The notes under the pieces: model-generated
Seen by the model: only the letters and a program-made list of their open reading frames with translations
What the model was told of the DNA's origin: nothing
The model's database searches: none
Made by a program: the position numbers and the translations under genes
NCBI RefSeq assembly: GCF_019430945.1
Contig: NZ_JAHYCB010000009.1
Span: forward strand, 62,001 to 126,000
Length of the DNA stretch: 64,000 nt
Reading direction: 5' to 3'
DNA from: Neorhizobium populisoli
GTDB lineage: Bacteria; Pseudomonadota; Alphaproteobacteria; Rhizobiales; Rhizobiaceae
Shown: positions 44,043 to 55,691 of the stretch, in pieces
How positions within the stretch are numbered: position 1 is the first letter of the stretch
How the letters are laid out: every line of letters begins with the position of its first letter

Positions 44043-45456
44043 TTCGTGCCCTTCCAGTTTCTTTCGCGGTCCACCACGGTCTGGAATCAACCGGAGTGCC
44101 GTCTTTTCGGAATTCAATGTAAAGCGTCGGACGATCTGTTTCCAGCGCCAAAGCCGTGGCACTTGCCACTCTTTTCTCACCCATCGCGGCGATCGGTTCG
44201 CCCGCAAAGACGAACTTGCCCTGTCGCGCATTCACTTCATCCATACCGGTCAGAACCAGATGGTATCCGTCTCCGGCATTAAGAATGATCATCAGCCCGT
44301 AGCTCCGAAAGGCGCCGGCGAACACGACAAGGCCGTCTGCCGGCGCGGTCACCACTGCACCGGGCTTGGAAGCGACCGTCATGCCTCTTGCCGTATGTCC
44401 CGTCCCGTCGCCATCACCGAACCAACGCAAAACATCGCCGGCCACAGGAAGCTCCAGCTTCTGCTTGAGGCTCGAAAACGCGTATGCGGGCGCAATGCGG
44501 TTTTTGTCGGGCACGCCGCTTTCGGCCAATTGCTTGGCCCTTTCGCGCTCGGCTTCCGACATCATCCGCCGGCGCTCTTCTTCGGCGCGCGCCCGGTCGA
44601 TCGCCTCGCGCACCGAGGCAATTTCGCCTTCCAGCGACTGGATGAGACCGTCCAGGTTGTTGGCGCGGCCGGCAAGCTCTTCGGAGCGGCGGCGCTCCGC
44701 ATCAAGATCGGTGGTGTTCTGCCGGTTCAACTTTTCGTTTTCGGCCAGCAGCAGGTCCATGCGCCGGTCCTCTTCGAGGCTGGCGGCGATCGTGGTCGAC
44801 ACATCCGTCTTTTCGGACAGCGCCGCCGTCTGCAGGGACGAGAGCGATTGCAGGTCGGCAACCAGCTTGTCCGCCTCGTGACGCATTCCCGGCACCACGG
44901 CGCCGAGCAGGATGGCGCTGCGTACCGAGGCAAGCGCATCGTCCGGCGTCACGAGCAGCGCCGGCGGCGGATTGCGGCCCATGCGCTGCAGCGCCGCCAG
45001 CACCTCTGCAAGCACTGCACGACGGCCGCGCAACGAAGTGCGGATGCCGTCTTCCTTCACCTTGAATTCAGCCAGCTTCTTTTCGCTGTCGTTGATCTTG
45101 GTTTCCAGCCCTTTGCGGCGGGCGGCCGAAGCGATCAGCGCCTGACGGACGTCAGCAGTGTTCTTCTTCGTATCGGCAATGCTCTTCTCGATGGAGGCGA
45201 TCTTTTCCGCCGACAACCGCATGGTCTTGGCAAGCACTTCCAGTTCGCCGCGCGTTTCGTTGCGGCGTCGCTGCAGGTCTGCGGTCGCATCGACCGGCGC
45301 ATCGGCCTGAGCCGGCGCCTGTGTGGGCCTCAACGGCGCATCCACGGCCTGAGCATGAGCGGGTATGACGGATGGATCGGCCGGAAGGCAGGCAAGACCG
45401 AAACCGGCTGCCAGAAGCAGCGCGTACCGGTGCCTTTTGATATCCTTCAGCCTCAT
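44032..45456 (-). CDS. EnvC-like murein hydrolase activator (degenerate M23)
   Basis: 474 residues: signal peptide (cleavage near PAHAQA), a long coiled coil (about 58-330), then a LytM/M23 domain (about 350-465). The zinc site is lost: TARGMTVASKPG replaces H-x3-D, and YHLVLTGMD replaces the H-x-H motif. As in E. coli EnvC this points to an activator of division amidases, not a peptidase. It lies upstream of ctpA with an 11-bp overlap. Confidence 0.9.
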   Translation of the reverse strand: MRLKDIKRHRYALLLAAGFGLACLPADPSVIPAHAQAVDAPLRPTQAPAQADAPVDATADLQRRRNETRGELEVLAKTMRLSAEKIASIEKSIADTKKNTADVRQALIASAARRKGLETKINDSEKKLAEFKVKEDGIRTSLRGRRAVLAEVLAALQRMGRNPPPALLVTPDDALASVRSAILLGAVVPGMRHEADKLVADLQSLSSLQTAALSEKTDVSTTIAASLEEDRRMDLLLAENEKLNRQNTTDLDAERRRSEELAGRANNLDGLIQSLEGEIASVREAIDRARAEEERRRMMSEAERERAKQLAESGVPDKNRIAPAYAFSSLKQKLELPVAGDVLRWFGDGDGTGHTARGMTVASKPGAVVTAPADGLVVFAGAFRSYGLMIILNAGDGYHLVLTGMDEVNARQGKFVFAGEPIAAMGEKRVASATALALETDRPTLYIEFRKDGTPVDSRPWWTAKETGRARNDS

Positions 45457-45565
45457 TCCCGCTCCGGTCTCTGGCCCGCTCCAATATTCGGCCGGATCAA
45501 AAAACCGTAAGCTGATTTGCCCGACGAGGCCACAAACAACATCGTGTTTGAAAGTAAACGATCCC

Positions 45566-46048
45566 TTAAACCCTGTGGTAGGGATGGCCGGAAAGAATAG
45601 TGACGGCGCGATAAAGCTGTTCGGCGATCAGGATGCGCACCAGCTGGTGCGGCCAGGTCATCGAGCCGAGATTGAGCACCATGTCGGCACGCGAGCGCAA
45701 ATCCGGGTCCAGCCCGTCGGCCCCACCGATCGCCAGCATTAGCTCACGCTTGCCGTTGTCGCGATAGCGGCCGAAGACATCGGCGAATGCTTCGCTGTCG
45801 AGCGCCTTGCCGCGCTCGTCGAGCAGGATGAGGATCGCGCCTTCCGGCAATGCCTTTTCAAGCGCGCCGGCTTCCTCGCGCTTGCGCGTCTCGGCGTTCG
45901 AGGCACGGCTTTCCTGCACCTCGATCACCTTGGCCAATTCAAGCCCTATGGCGGGGCCTGCCTTGGCGAAGCGGTCGAGATAACGGGACGCAAGGTCCTT
46001 TTCCGGGCCGGCCTTTAACCGTCCCACCGCAAAAAGGCTTATACGCAT
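45566..46048 (-). CDS. rlmH: 23S rRNA pseudouridine-1915 N3-methyltransferase
   Basis: 160 residues from the ATG at 46048. A SPOUT fold with a trefoil knot: LILLDERGKALDSEAFA, AIGGADGLDP and LGSMTWPHQLVRILIAEQLYRA, ending SGHPYHR. It methylates the 70S ribosome at helix 69. It lies in the conserved order nadD, rsfS, rlmH. Confidence 0.95.
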   Translation of the reverse strand: MRISLFAVGRLKAGPEKDLASRYLDRFAKAGPAIGLELAKVIEVQESRASNAETRKREEAGALEKALPEGAILILLDERGKALDSEAFADVFGRYRDNGKRELMLAIGGADGLDPDLRSRADMVLNLGSMTWPHQLVRILIAEQLYRAVTILSGHPYHRV

Positions 46049-46157
46049 GTCCTGATCCGTTAAATTTGCGGCCGAAATCCTGAATCGGGCAGCGAGCATT
46101 GCGCCCGGCCCCAGAACTTCAACCTGTGCCGACGGGTTCAGGCCATGCCTAAACCTG

Positions 46158-46589
46158 TCAATGCAGCAGCGTACCTTCCTCGATATCCGGAGCGGCCCAC
46201 ATCTTTTCGATGTTGTAGAACTCGCGGATTTCAGGGCGGAACACATGGATGATGATGTCACCGGTGTCAATCAGCACCCAATCACCGGTTTCCTGACCTT
46301 CGACGCGGGCCGTTCCCAGGCCTTCGTCCTTTAGGTCGGTAATCAGGTGATCGCAGATTGCCACGACATGTCGGCTCGAACGCCCGGACACGACGACCAT
46401 ATAGTCCCCGAGGGCGGATTTGCCGGCGATGTTGATGGTGACGATATCTTCTGCTTTGGAGTCCTCGAGGCTTGCGAGGACCAGTTCGAGAGCACGGGCG
46501 GCGGCATCGGCGCCACGTTCCTGGCTCTGCGGGAGAACGGTAAACGTCTTCCCCTTGGCGTGTACTGTTGGCAGGGTAGGTCCTTTCAT
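46158..46589 (-). CDS. rsfS: ribosomal silencing factor
   Basis: 143 residues from the ATG at 46589; an in-frame start at 46646 would add 19 residues and cannot be excluded. Core motifs AEDIVTINIAGKSALGDYMVVVSGRS and WVLIDTGDIIIHVFRPEIREFY. It binds ribosomal protein L14 on the 50S subunit and blocks subunit joining in starved cells. It lies downstream of nadD and upstream of rlmH. Confidence 0.92.
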   Translation of the reverse strand: MKGPTLPTVHAKGKTFTVLPQSQERGADAAARALELVLASLEDSKAEDIVTINIAGKSALGDYMVVVSGRSSRHVVAICDHLITDLKDEGLGTARVEGQETGDWVLIDTGDIIIHVFRPEIREFYNIEKMWAAPDIEEGTLLH

Positions 46590-46738
46590 CCATATAACAG
46601 CAACATGCACGATCAGCGAATCCGATAGAGAGTCGGCCGCTGTCATGAAGGTGGCATCGAATGGTTAATCTTTCAAGTCGGACGCGCAAAAGGTGATGGC
46701 GGCCGGTAAAACTTCATTTGAGTGTCATTTTGAGATGC

Positions 46739-47368
46739 TCACGGCGTCTTCTTGCCGTTGATTGCGCGAATTGCCGTGGAGCTGAGCGCCGAACGCGGAC
46801 CATGGATGAAAGTCCAGGCAGGCGCCGGCCGTTTCCACAAGGTGCCGGCATCGTCCTCGTCGACGCGGGCATAATCGAAGGTGCGCGCCATCTTCGACGA
46901 CAGGAAGGACAGGGTAGAGCCCGGCCGGTCGATCACGGCGATCGGAAAAGTCGCAGCGATCTCCTGCCATTTCTGCCAGAGATGAAACGTCTTCAAACTG
47001 TCGGCGCCCATTACCCAGACGAAATGCACATGCGGGTTGCGAGCCTTCACATGCGCCAGCGTATCGGCCGTATAGGAACCGCCGAGTGTCTTCTCAAACG
47101 CGGTCACCTTTATGCGCGGATCATGGATCAGCTTCTCGCTCATGGCGATCCGGTCCGGAAGCGAAGCCAGTTCGGAGCGGCTCTTCAACGGATTGCCCGG
47201 CGTCACCATCCACCACATTTGGTCAAGGCCAAGACGGCGCAGCGCAATCTCGGCGACCAGAAGATGGCCTTCATGCGGCGGATTGAACGATCCGCCGAAC
47301 AGGCCCACAGCCATGCCGCGTTCCACATGCGGCATGCCGAGATATCGCTGATCGAGCTTTTCTTCCAC
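46739..47368 (-). CDS. nadD: nicotinate-nucleotide adenylyltransferase
   Basis: 209 residues from a GTG at 47368; an ATG at 47335 is the next option. Nucleotidyltransferase motif GLFGGSFNPPHEGHL and the late SALSSTAIRAI (ISSTxIR type). It forms deamido-NAD from nicotinate mononucleotide and ATP. It lies 17 bp after proA; the frame is open further upstream but runs out of phase through proA. Confidence 0.94.
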   Translation of the reverse strand: MEEKLDQRYLGMPHVERGMAVGLFGGSFNPPHEGHLLVAEIALRRLGLDQMWWMVTPGNPLKSRSELASLPDRIAMSEKLIHDPRIKVTAFEKTLGGSYTADTLAHVKARNPHVHFVWVMGADSLKTFHLWQKWQEIAATFPIAVIDRPGSTLSFLSSKMARTFDYARVDEDDAGTLWKRPAPAWTFIHGPRSALSSTAIRAINGKKTP

Positions 47369-47385
47369 GTCAGGCCTTGGGCTTT

Positions 47386-48676
47386 TTAAGGTCGAACCTG
47401 ACCGGTGCCGCGCACCCGGTATTTGAACGAGGTGAGCTGCTCGACGCCGACCGGTCCGCGCGCATGCATCTTGCCGGTCGAAATGCCGATCTCGCCACCC
47501 ATGCCGAACTCTCCGCCATCGGCGAACTGCGTCGAGGCATTGTGCAGCAGGATCGCCGAGTCGAGTTCGTTGAAGAACCGCGCGACGACGGCGGGATCTT
47601 CGGCAATCACCGCCTCCGTGTGATTGGAGGAATAGGTGTTGATGTGCTCGATCGCGCCTGAAATCCCATCGACGATCGTGACGGAAATCACGGCATCGAG
47701 ATATTCGGTGCGCCAGTCCTCTTCGGTCGCCTGCTTCGAAGCAGGAAACGTCATCATCACTTCGGCAGAACCCCGAACTTCGCAGCCGGTATCGGCAAGC
47801 GCTTCCAGGATCGGCTTCAGATGCGTGTTTGCCGCAGCGCGGTCGATCAGCAGCGTCTCGGCGGCGCCGCAGACGCCGGTGCGGCGCATCTTGGCATTGA
47901 CGACGATCTTCTTCGCCATGTCGAGATCGGCGGACGCATCCACATAGATGTGGCAGAGGCCTTCGAGATGGGCGAAAACCGGCACCCGCGCCTCGTTCTG
48001 TACTCGCGCGACAAGGCTCTTGCCACCGCGCGGCACGATCACGTCGATCGCGCCGTTCAACCCCGACAGCATGGCGCCGACAGCTGCCCGGTCGGTGGTC
48101 GGCACGATCTGGATCGCATGCTCTGGAAGTCCGGCGACCCTCAAACCGGCTACGAGGCAATCATGGATAGCCTTCGATGAATAGGCCGAATCGGAGCCGC
48201 CGCGCAGGATTACCGCATTGCCGGCCTTGAGGCAGAGTGCTCCGGCATCGGCCGTCACGTTCGGGCGGCTCTCGTAGATCACGCCGATCACGCCGAGCGG
48301 CGTACGGGCGCGCTCGATATGCAGGCCGTTCGGCCTATCCCATTCGGCGATCACTTCGCCGACCGGATCCTTGAATTCGGCAATCTCGCGCAGCGCCTCA
48401 GCCATGCCGGCGATCGACTTTTCGGTCAGCGTCAGCCGGTCGATGAAGGATGGCAGCAGACCCTTGCCTTCAATATTTTTCAGGTCCGCGGCATTTGCGG
48501 CCAGGATTTCGTCCTGAGCCGCAAGGATTGCATCCGCCATGCCGTTCAGCGCGGCATTCTTCGCTTCGGTGGAGGCCGTTGCCAGCACGTGGCCGGCCGC
48601 CTTGGCATTGCGGCCGAGTCCGTCCATCACCGCCGCGACATCACCCGCAACGTTATCCCGATCGAGGGCAACCTTA

Positions 48677-48684
<8 letters not shown>
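47386..48684 (-). CDS. proA: gamma-glutamyl phosphate reductase
   Basis: 432 residues from the ATG at 48684, nine bases after AAGGAGG; the ATG three codons earlier abuts that site. Aldehyde dehydrogenase-like fold: [33 protein letters not shown], and the catalytic Cys in [14 protein letters not shown]. Second step of proline synthesis; overlaps proB by 8 bp. Confidence 0.96.
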
Positions 48685-51009
<2,325 letters not shown>

Positions 51010-51011
51010 TC

Positions 51012-51878
51012 ATGAAGTTCGTTAGTTATAACGTCCAATACGGGGTCGGCATGGACGGCCGGTTCGATCCCGAACGCATCGCCGGCGAGGTCCGGGACGC
51101 CGATATCATCGCTTTTCAGGAAGTGACGCGCGGTTACCCCAAAAATGGTCACATCGATCTCGTCGACCGTTTTGCGGCTCTTTTTCCCGATCATTTCAAC
51201 GTCTACGGCGCGCCCTGCGACGTGCTTCTCGGCGTGGCGGTCAAGGACGGAAAACGCGTCGAAACCCGGCTCCAGTTCGGCAATATGATCCTGTCGCGCT
51301 GGCCGATCCTCGCCACCCGTCATCTTCTCCTGCCGCGCAGCCGCACCATTAACGAGCTCAATCTGCAACGCAGTGCGCTCGAAGCCGTGATCGCCACACC
51401 CGACGGGCCGTTGCGTATCTATTCCACCCATCTCGACCATATTTCCCCGGACGAACGGATCGCCCAGATCGCGTTCCTGAAAGAGCGCATCGTCAATTTC
51501 GTTGCCGAAGGCGGTGCGCTGACCGGTGCCGCCGGCCAGGGGCTGACGGATCCGCCGCTGCCGGATGATTTCGTGCTGATGGGCGATTTCAACATGGAGC
51601 CGGGTTCGCCGGAATATATCGCCATGGTCGGCCACAACGACCGTTTTTACGGCCGCGCGCTTCGCCCGAACCAGCCGGTCGACGTGCTGGATCGTCTCGG
51701 GAAACTCTTGCCCGAAAGCTACACCTGGGCCGAGCCCCCCGGCGGCGCCGGCATGATGAAGATGCATCTCGATCATTGTTTCGTCAGCTTCGGTCTGGCG
51801 GCGCGGGTGAAAGACGCCTGGATCGACAACGACGCCCTGGGCTCCGACCATTTTCCGCTCTGGGTCGAGGTCGTGTGA
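51012..51878 (+). CDS. endonuclease/exonuclease/phosphatase family protein
   Basis: 288 residues from the ATG at 51012. DNase I-like fold: MKFVSYNVQYG, the metal-binding Glu in IIAFQEVTRG, YSTHLDHIS (catalytic His), LMGDFNMEPGSPEY and the terminal LGSDHFPLWVEV (Asp-His). Members act on nucleic acids, phosphoinositides or sphingomyelin; substrate unknown. It is the only rightward gene in this long leftward block and diverges from obgE by 98 bp. Confidence 0.88.
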   Translation: MKFVSYNVQYGVGMDGRFDPERIAGEVRDADIIAFQEVTRGYPKNGHIDLVDRFAALFPDHFNVYGAPCDVLLGVAVKDGKRVETRLQFGNMILSRWPILATRHLLLPRSRTINELNLQRSALEAVIATPDGPLRIYSTHLDHISPDERIAQIAFLKERIVNFVAEGGALTGAAGQGLTDPPLPDDFVLMGDFNMEPGSPEYIAMVGHNDRFYGRALRPNQPVDVLDRLGKLLPESYTWAEPPGGAGMMKMHLDHCFVSFGLAARVKDAWIDNDALGSDHFPLWVEVV

Positions 51879-51919
51879 GGAACCGGCGGAGTTGTCTCCG
51901 CCAGCTCTCGTTGTTGTCG

Positions 51920-52507
51920 TCACGGTCGGCCCGGAGTGCGAAAATCCTCGGGCAGAAGCATGGTTTCGATATGCGGCACCATGCGGTTGCGCGACAGGCT
52001 GAAGATCTCGTTGGCATCGACAATGCGGAAGCCGAGCTTCTTCTGGATGTTGAGCGACCCAAGGTTATCGGCAAACGCGCCGGAATAGATCTCGGTGTCC
52101 GGCATGCGCCGGAAGAACCGCTCCAGCGTGCCGGCAACCGCTTCCGTCATGTAGCCGCGGTCCCAATAGAGACGGTTCAGCCAATAGCCGAGCCGCCACC
52201 GGGCGCCGCGCATCTCAAGCCCGACCATGCCGATATGGACATCGTCGCCAGTGGTGATCGCCAGCGTCCAGTCGGGCAAAAGACCGGAAGCCTGCGTTAC
52301 CAGCCAGTCCAGCCCATCCTGCAGATCGTAGGGCTGCGGCACCCTTGCAAGCATGCGCGCAACCTTGAAATCGCCGAGAGATTCGGCGATCGCCGACGCA
52401 TCCGAAAGCTTGTGGGGCCGCAGCACCAGCCGCTTCGTGGTGATGACCGGGCAAGGGCCAGGTACGTTTTCACGCGTAGAGGCCTTCTGGAGAACTGCGG
52501 CGTTCAT
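51920..52507 (-). CDS. GNAT family N-acetyltransferase (RimJ/RimL-like), second copy
   Basis: 195 residues. ITTKRLVLRPHKLSDASAIAE opens the fold, and LGYWLNRLYWDRGYMTEAV is the acetyl-CoA binding pattern, followed by NLGSLNIQKKLGFRI. RimJ/RimL-like enzymes acetylate protein N-termini or small amines. The gene overlaps the upstream GNAT gene by 4 bp; the pair probably arose by duplication. Confidence 0.9.
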   Translation of the reverse strand: MNAAVLQKASTRENVPGPCPVITTKRLVLRPHKLSDASAIAESLGDFKVARMLARVPQPYDLQDGLDWLVTQASGLLPDWTLAITTGDDVHIGMVGLEMRGARWRLGYWLNRLYWDRGYMTEAVAGTLERFFRRMPDTEIYSGAFADNLGSLNIQKKLGFRIVDANEIFSLSRNRMVPHIETMLLPEDFRTPGRP

Positions 52508-53151
52508 CGCATTTCTCCCCAGCTTCTCAACGATATCCAGGTCTTCCGGTCGAGCCGGAACCACTCGACCGCGACCATGCCGCCAAGCGCCAGGCAATCG
52601 ATCATGCCGGTGCCCTGGAACTGGAAGCCGCATTTCTGGATCACCCGCCGCGACGCGATGTTGGTCACCCGGCACCGGGCATCGATGTGGTCGATATTGT
52701 TGCGGGTGCGGAACGCCATGTCGATCAGCGCATGCGCCGCTTCCGTGGCATAACCCTTGTTCCAATATCGCTCGCCGAGCCAGTAACCGATTTCGAGCGT
52801 CCGCTCGTCGGCCTGGGGCTCCAGCGCGCAGCAGCCGAGAAACGCGCCGTTGTCACCTCGGGTAATGGCGTAGACGCATTTGCCGATCTCGCCGATATTT
52901 GTACGTCGTACAAAATCCGCTGCGTCTTTTGCCGTGTAGGGATGCGGCATACGCGACACCATGGTCGCGATATTCGCATTGTTGGCGAGATGGGCAAGTG
53001 CGTCGATGTCTTCTTCATGGGGAGCGCGGAGAACTAATCTCTGCGACAATAAGACGGGGCAATCGCTTCTCGACCGGTCGGGCCGTAGCCGGTCCTGGGA
53101 CCGTTCTTCTGGCGGCCGGGATTGGCTCGCCCTCAATAGTTCGCCTTGCAT
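52504..53151 (-). CDS. GNAT family N-acetyltransferase (RimJ/RimL-like), first copy
   Basis: 215 residues from the ATG at 53151, eight bases after AGGAGG. LLSQRLVLRAPHEEDIDALAHL, then IGYWLGERYWNKGYATEAAHAL for acetyl-CoA, then NIASRRVIQKCGFQFQGTG. Similar in plan to its downstream neighbour, with a longer, polar N-terminal extension (residues 1-48). Both lie between rpmA and obgE in a region where rhizobia usually carry such genes. Confidence 0.9.
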   Translation of the reverse strand: MQGELLRASQSRPPEERSQDRLRPDRSRSDCPVLLSQRLVLRAPHEEDIDALAHLANNANIATMVSRMPHPYTAKDAADFVRRTNIGEIGKCVYAITRGDNGAFLGCCALEPQADERTLEIGYWLGERYWNKGYATEAAHALIDMAFRTRNNIDHIDARCRVTNIASRRVIQKCGFQFQGTGMIDCLALGGMVAVEWFRLDRKTWISLRSWGEMR

Positions 53152-53176
53152 GTTCAGTCCTCCTGTTGGGGAAAAG

Positions 53177-53213
53177 AAAAAGGGAAGATGGTGGTGTCCC
53201 ATCTTCCCTTTTT
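53177..53213 (-). terminator. terminator after rplU-rpmA
   Basis: AAAAAGGGAAGATGG and CCATCTTCCCTTTTT pair perfectly over 15 bp with a 7-base loop. It has A/T runs on both sides, so it is bidirectional, and lies between rpmA and the first GNAT gene. Confidence 0.88.
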
Positions 53214-53281
53214 CTGACTGAACCGTGTTGGCGTTCAGCCGGGTCGATGTGACACCGGCTGCTAAAGTACGCTTACCGGCT

Positions 53282-53551
53282 TTATTCTGCTGCTTCGGCT
53301 TTCGGCATTACGGACACGTATACTCGGCCATTGGCCTTCGTACGGTAATTCACGTTGCCGTCGGTAAGTGCAAAAATGGTGTGGTCCTTGCCGATGCCGA
53401 CATTGGCGCCCGGATGCCACTGCGTGCCGCGCTGACGCACAATGATGTTGCCCGGAATGACGACTTCGCCACCGAACTTCTTCACGCCGAGACGCTTGGA
53501 ATTGGAATCGCGACCGTTACGCGACGAACCGCCAGCTTTTTTATGTGCCAT
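53282..53551 (-). CDS. rpmA: 50S ribosomal protein L27
   Basis: 89 residues. [20 protein letters not shown] is the L27 N-terminus that reaches the peptidyl-transferase centre, then [21 protein letters not shown]. No N-terminal pre-sequence is present. Located 31 bp after rplU. Confidence 0.98.
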   Translation of the reverse strand: MAHKKAGGSSRNGRDSNSKRLGVKKFGGEVVIPGNIIVRQRGTQWHPGANVGIGKDHTIFALTDGNVNYRTKANGRVYVSVMPKAEAAE

Positions 53552-53582
53552 TGGAGTTCTCCTTTACCCTTCGAAACCCTGA

Positions 53583-53894
53583 TTAGCCGAGAATGTCCGT
53601 GATACGGACGACCGTGTGATGCTGGCGATGGCCGCGAATCCGCTTGGAATTCTGACGACGACGCTTCTTGAAGGAAATGACCTTCGCACCACGGTTATGC
53701 TCGACAACTTCAGCCTTGACCGTCGCACCCGAAACAAACGGGGCGCCGATCTTGGCATCGGCACCAACGCCGACGACCAGGACTTCGTTGAATTCGATCA
53801 CTGCACCAGCTTCGGCTTCCAGCTTTTCGATGGTGAGCACGTCGTTGGCGGCCACGCGGTACTGCTTACCGCCGGTCTTGATGACTGCGAACAT
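53583..53894 (-). CDS. rplU: 50S ribosomal protein L21
   Basis: 103 residues: [20 protein letters not shown] at the start and [20 protein letters not shown] near the end, typical of L21. First gene of the rplU-rpmA operon. The likely promoter at 54084-54112 leaves a leader of about 180 bases. Confidence 0.98.
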   Translation of the reverse strand: MFAVIKTGGKQYRVAANDVLTIEKLEAEAGAVIEFNEVLVVGVGADAKIGAPFVSGATVKAEVVEHNRGAKVISFKKRRRQNSKRIRGHRQHHTVVRITDILG

Positions 53895-54083
53895 TTTTTA
53901 TCCTTTCATGTTCGTTCCGGCTCTCTTCCGAAGAAGGGCCGTCTTTTTCTCAGTCGGACTTGAGCAGGGGATGCAAAAAGAGGACTTTTTGAAACTTGTC
54001 TGCCGGTGAAATCTGCGGGAAAGCTTGGTCGCCTTCACACAAACAAAAAGGCGGGAACACTTTTCCACACCTGATCGCGTGCT

Positions 54084-54112
54084 CGGATACGTGACGGACA
54101 AAAAACTGTCAA
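54084..54112 (-). promoter_or_regulatory. rplU promoter
   Basis: On the minus strand, a consensus TTGACA (54112-54107), 17-base spacer, TATCCG (54089-54084). It gives a 5' leader of about 180 bases before rplU, long enough for leader-mediated control. The 53895-54209 gap otherwise holds only this and the tRNA promoter. Confidence 0.6.
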
Positions 54113-54145
54113 GACAAAAGGATGACAAGACTTCCATTTCGCCCC

Positions 54146-54174
54146 TTGCCAGCCCCGTCTTTGCCCGCTATGAG
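54146..54174 (+). promoter_or_regulatory. tRNA-Ser promoter
   Basis: TTGCCA (54146-54151), 17-base spacer, TATGAG (54169-54174). Transcription would start about 29 bp before the mature tRNA 5' end. Confidence 0.5.
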
Positions 54175-54209
54175 GACGCCGCGCATCACATTGCGCCGAC
54201 CAGCGAAGC

Positions 54210-54299
54210 GGAGAGGTGGCTGAGTGGTCGAAAGCACCGCACTCGAAATGCGGCATACGGGCAACCGTATCGTGGGTTCGAATCCCACCCTCTCCGCCA
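54210..54299 (+). tRNA. tRNA-Ser (anticodon CGA)
   Basis: A 90-base class II tRNA with encoded CCA. Acceptor arms GGAGAGG and CCTCTCC pair fully, with discriminator G. The anticodon stem CCGCA/TGCGG holds loop CTCGAAA with anticodon CGA at 54244-54246, reading UCG codons. The long variable arm (ATACGGGCAACCGTAT) and GGTTCGAATCC T-loop are typical of tRNA-Ser. Confidence 0.97.
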
Positions 54300-54437
54300 T
54301 TTATTTTGATAGCTTTCAGAACTCAACGAAATCAGTCGGCTGGCCTTGTCGAAACTGATTTGACAGATTGAATCTCCTAACGATTTAAGTAACTTCCGGC
54401 TTGGAAAGCGCAAAGCCATATTTTGTGGAAATATATC

Positions 54438-54830
54438 ATGCCGAAGTATGTCATCAGGACCTGTCTTCTTGCAGCAGCTTTGGCGGTTGGCATCATCGGT
54501 TACAATCTATTCGACGCAAATACTGAGGCTGGATGTGGTATAACCAACGGCCACTGGGGTAGTGCTGTATCGATCTGCTATCCGCGATCCTGTTTCGATA
54601 AGGGCGATTGCGGCGGCCCGTGGGTTTCGACAGCAATTCCTTGCAATGATGTCCAGCCGGGCGAGACCGAAGCGATGCTGCATTTTTACTTTGGTAATCC
54701 GGATCGAAAAGAAGGCGACCATATATATTGGTCGACCGGCAAGCCCGATCGATGGGTCATCGAAGCGCGCATGAATCAGGGCAGGCTTTCCGAACTGAAG
54801 TGCCCGAACTACGAGCCTGCGCCGATTTAA
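54438..54830 (+). CDS. small exported cysteine-containing protein, unrecognised
   Basis: 130 residues from the ATG at 54438. A signal peptide or anchor (VIRTCLLAAALAVGIIGYNLF) is followed by a short domain with cysteines in GCGITNG, CYPRSCFDKGDCGGPW and IPCNDV, suggesting disulfides. Its base composition is clearly more AT-rich than the surroundings, and it lies directly 3' of a tRNA gene, both common for acquired genes. I recognise no family. Confidence 0.6.
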   Translation: MPKYVIRTCLLAAALAVGIIGYNLFDANTEAGCGITNGHWGSAVSICYPRSCFDKGDCGGPWVSTAIPCNDVQPGETEAMLHFYFGNPDRKEGDHIYWSTGKPDRWVIEARMNQGRLSELKCPNYEPAPI

Positions 54831-54940
54831 TTGAGATCAAGACACATTCGCATGACCTAGTGGCCAGGTTGATGCTCTCGAAAAAAGCACATTCAGATTG
54901 CCAGGACAGGAATTGGCACTTCGCACAACCTGTCTGAAAT

Positions 54941-54962
54941 AAAAGGCTTTAGGCCAAAGCCT
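54941..54962 (-). terminator. terminator overlapping the carbonic anhydrase stop
   Basis: On the minus strand AGGCTTT and AAAGCCT form a stem around GGCCT and run into TTTATTT. The TAA stop codon at 54951-54949 sits in the hairpin. Confidence 0.65.
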
Positions 54963-55623
54963 GTTCGCCTTCAGCCATCGGCTCATCCAGATCCGGCCTG
55001 ACGAAATCGCCCTTTTCGTTCATCACCCACAATTCACCGGTCGAAATATCGAACCAAGCGCCATGCACGCGCAGTTCGCCCTTTTCGCTGCGCTTTTGCA
55101 CAAAAGGAAAAGTCTGCAGGTTGACGATCGAGTTGCGGATCGAGACGCGCTCCAGCGCGGTCTGGCGCTCCGCCTGGGTCATCAGGTCGTTGCTCTGGAT
55201 CTGCTCGGCGGCGGGCCTGACCAGGGCCATCCAGCGGCCGATGAAATCGCCGGGCGATAGCGGCTGCATCGTCGGGTCGAGGGCTGCTTGGATACCGCCG
55301 CAGCGGCCGTGGCCCATGACGATGATATTGTCGATCTCGAGTACCTGCACAGCATATTCGATTGCCGCCGAGGTGCCATGGAACTGGCCGTCCGGCTCGT
55401 AGCGCGGCACCATGTTGGCGACGTTGCGCACCACGAAGAGTTCTCCCGGGCCGCAGTCGAAAATGGTTTCAGGTGCTGCGCGGGAATCGCAACAGGCAAT
55501 CAGAAGCGTGTGAGGCTTCTGCCCCGTGTCGGCAAGCACACGGTAGCGTTCGCGCTCGTCGGCGTAGCGGCCGCTCATGAAGCTGCGGTAGCCCGCCAGC
55601 AGTCTGTCTGGAAAGTCCGTCAT
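54949..55623 (-). CDS. beta-carbonic anhydrase
   Basis: 224 residues. Zinc ligands: Cys in LIACCDSRAAPET (with the Asp-Arg dyad) and HGRCGGI (His and Cys). NVANMVPRYEPDGQFHGTSAAIEYAV is the family core. It interconverts CO2 and bicarbonate, which supports growth in air. Monocistronic and leftward; a terminator hairpin overlaps its stop. Confidence 0.93.
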   Translation of the reverse strand: MTDFPDRLLAGYRSFMSGRYADERERYRVLADTGQKPHTLLIACCDSRAAPETIFDCGPGELFVVRNVANMVPRYEPDGQFHGTSAAIEYAVQVLEIDNIIVMGHGRCGGIQAALDPTMQPLSPGDFIGRWMALVRPAAEQIQSNDLMTQAERQTALERVSIRNSIVNLQTFPFVQKRSEKGELRVHGAWFDISTGELWVMNEKGDFVRPDLDEPMAEGEQALA

Positions 55624-55691
55624 GGCTGAAACGATTATAGCGCCGCCCGACGAGAATCAACGGTCATTGTGCGGTTGCGAAATGCGAGGCC

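Noticed and set aside
44032-45456. Active M23 endopeptidase
   Set aside because: The H-x3-D and H-x-H zinc motifs are replaced, matching EnvC-type activators.
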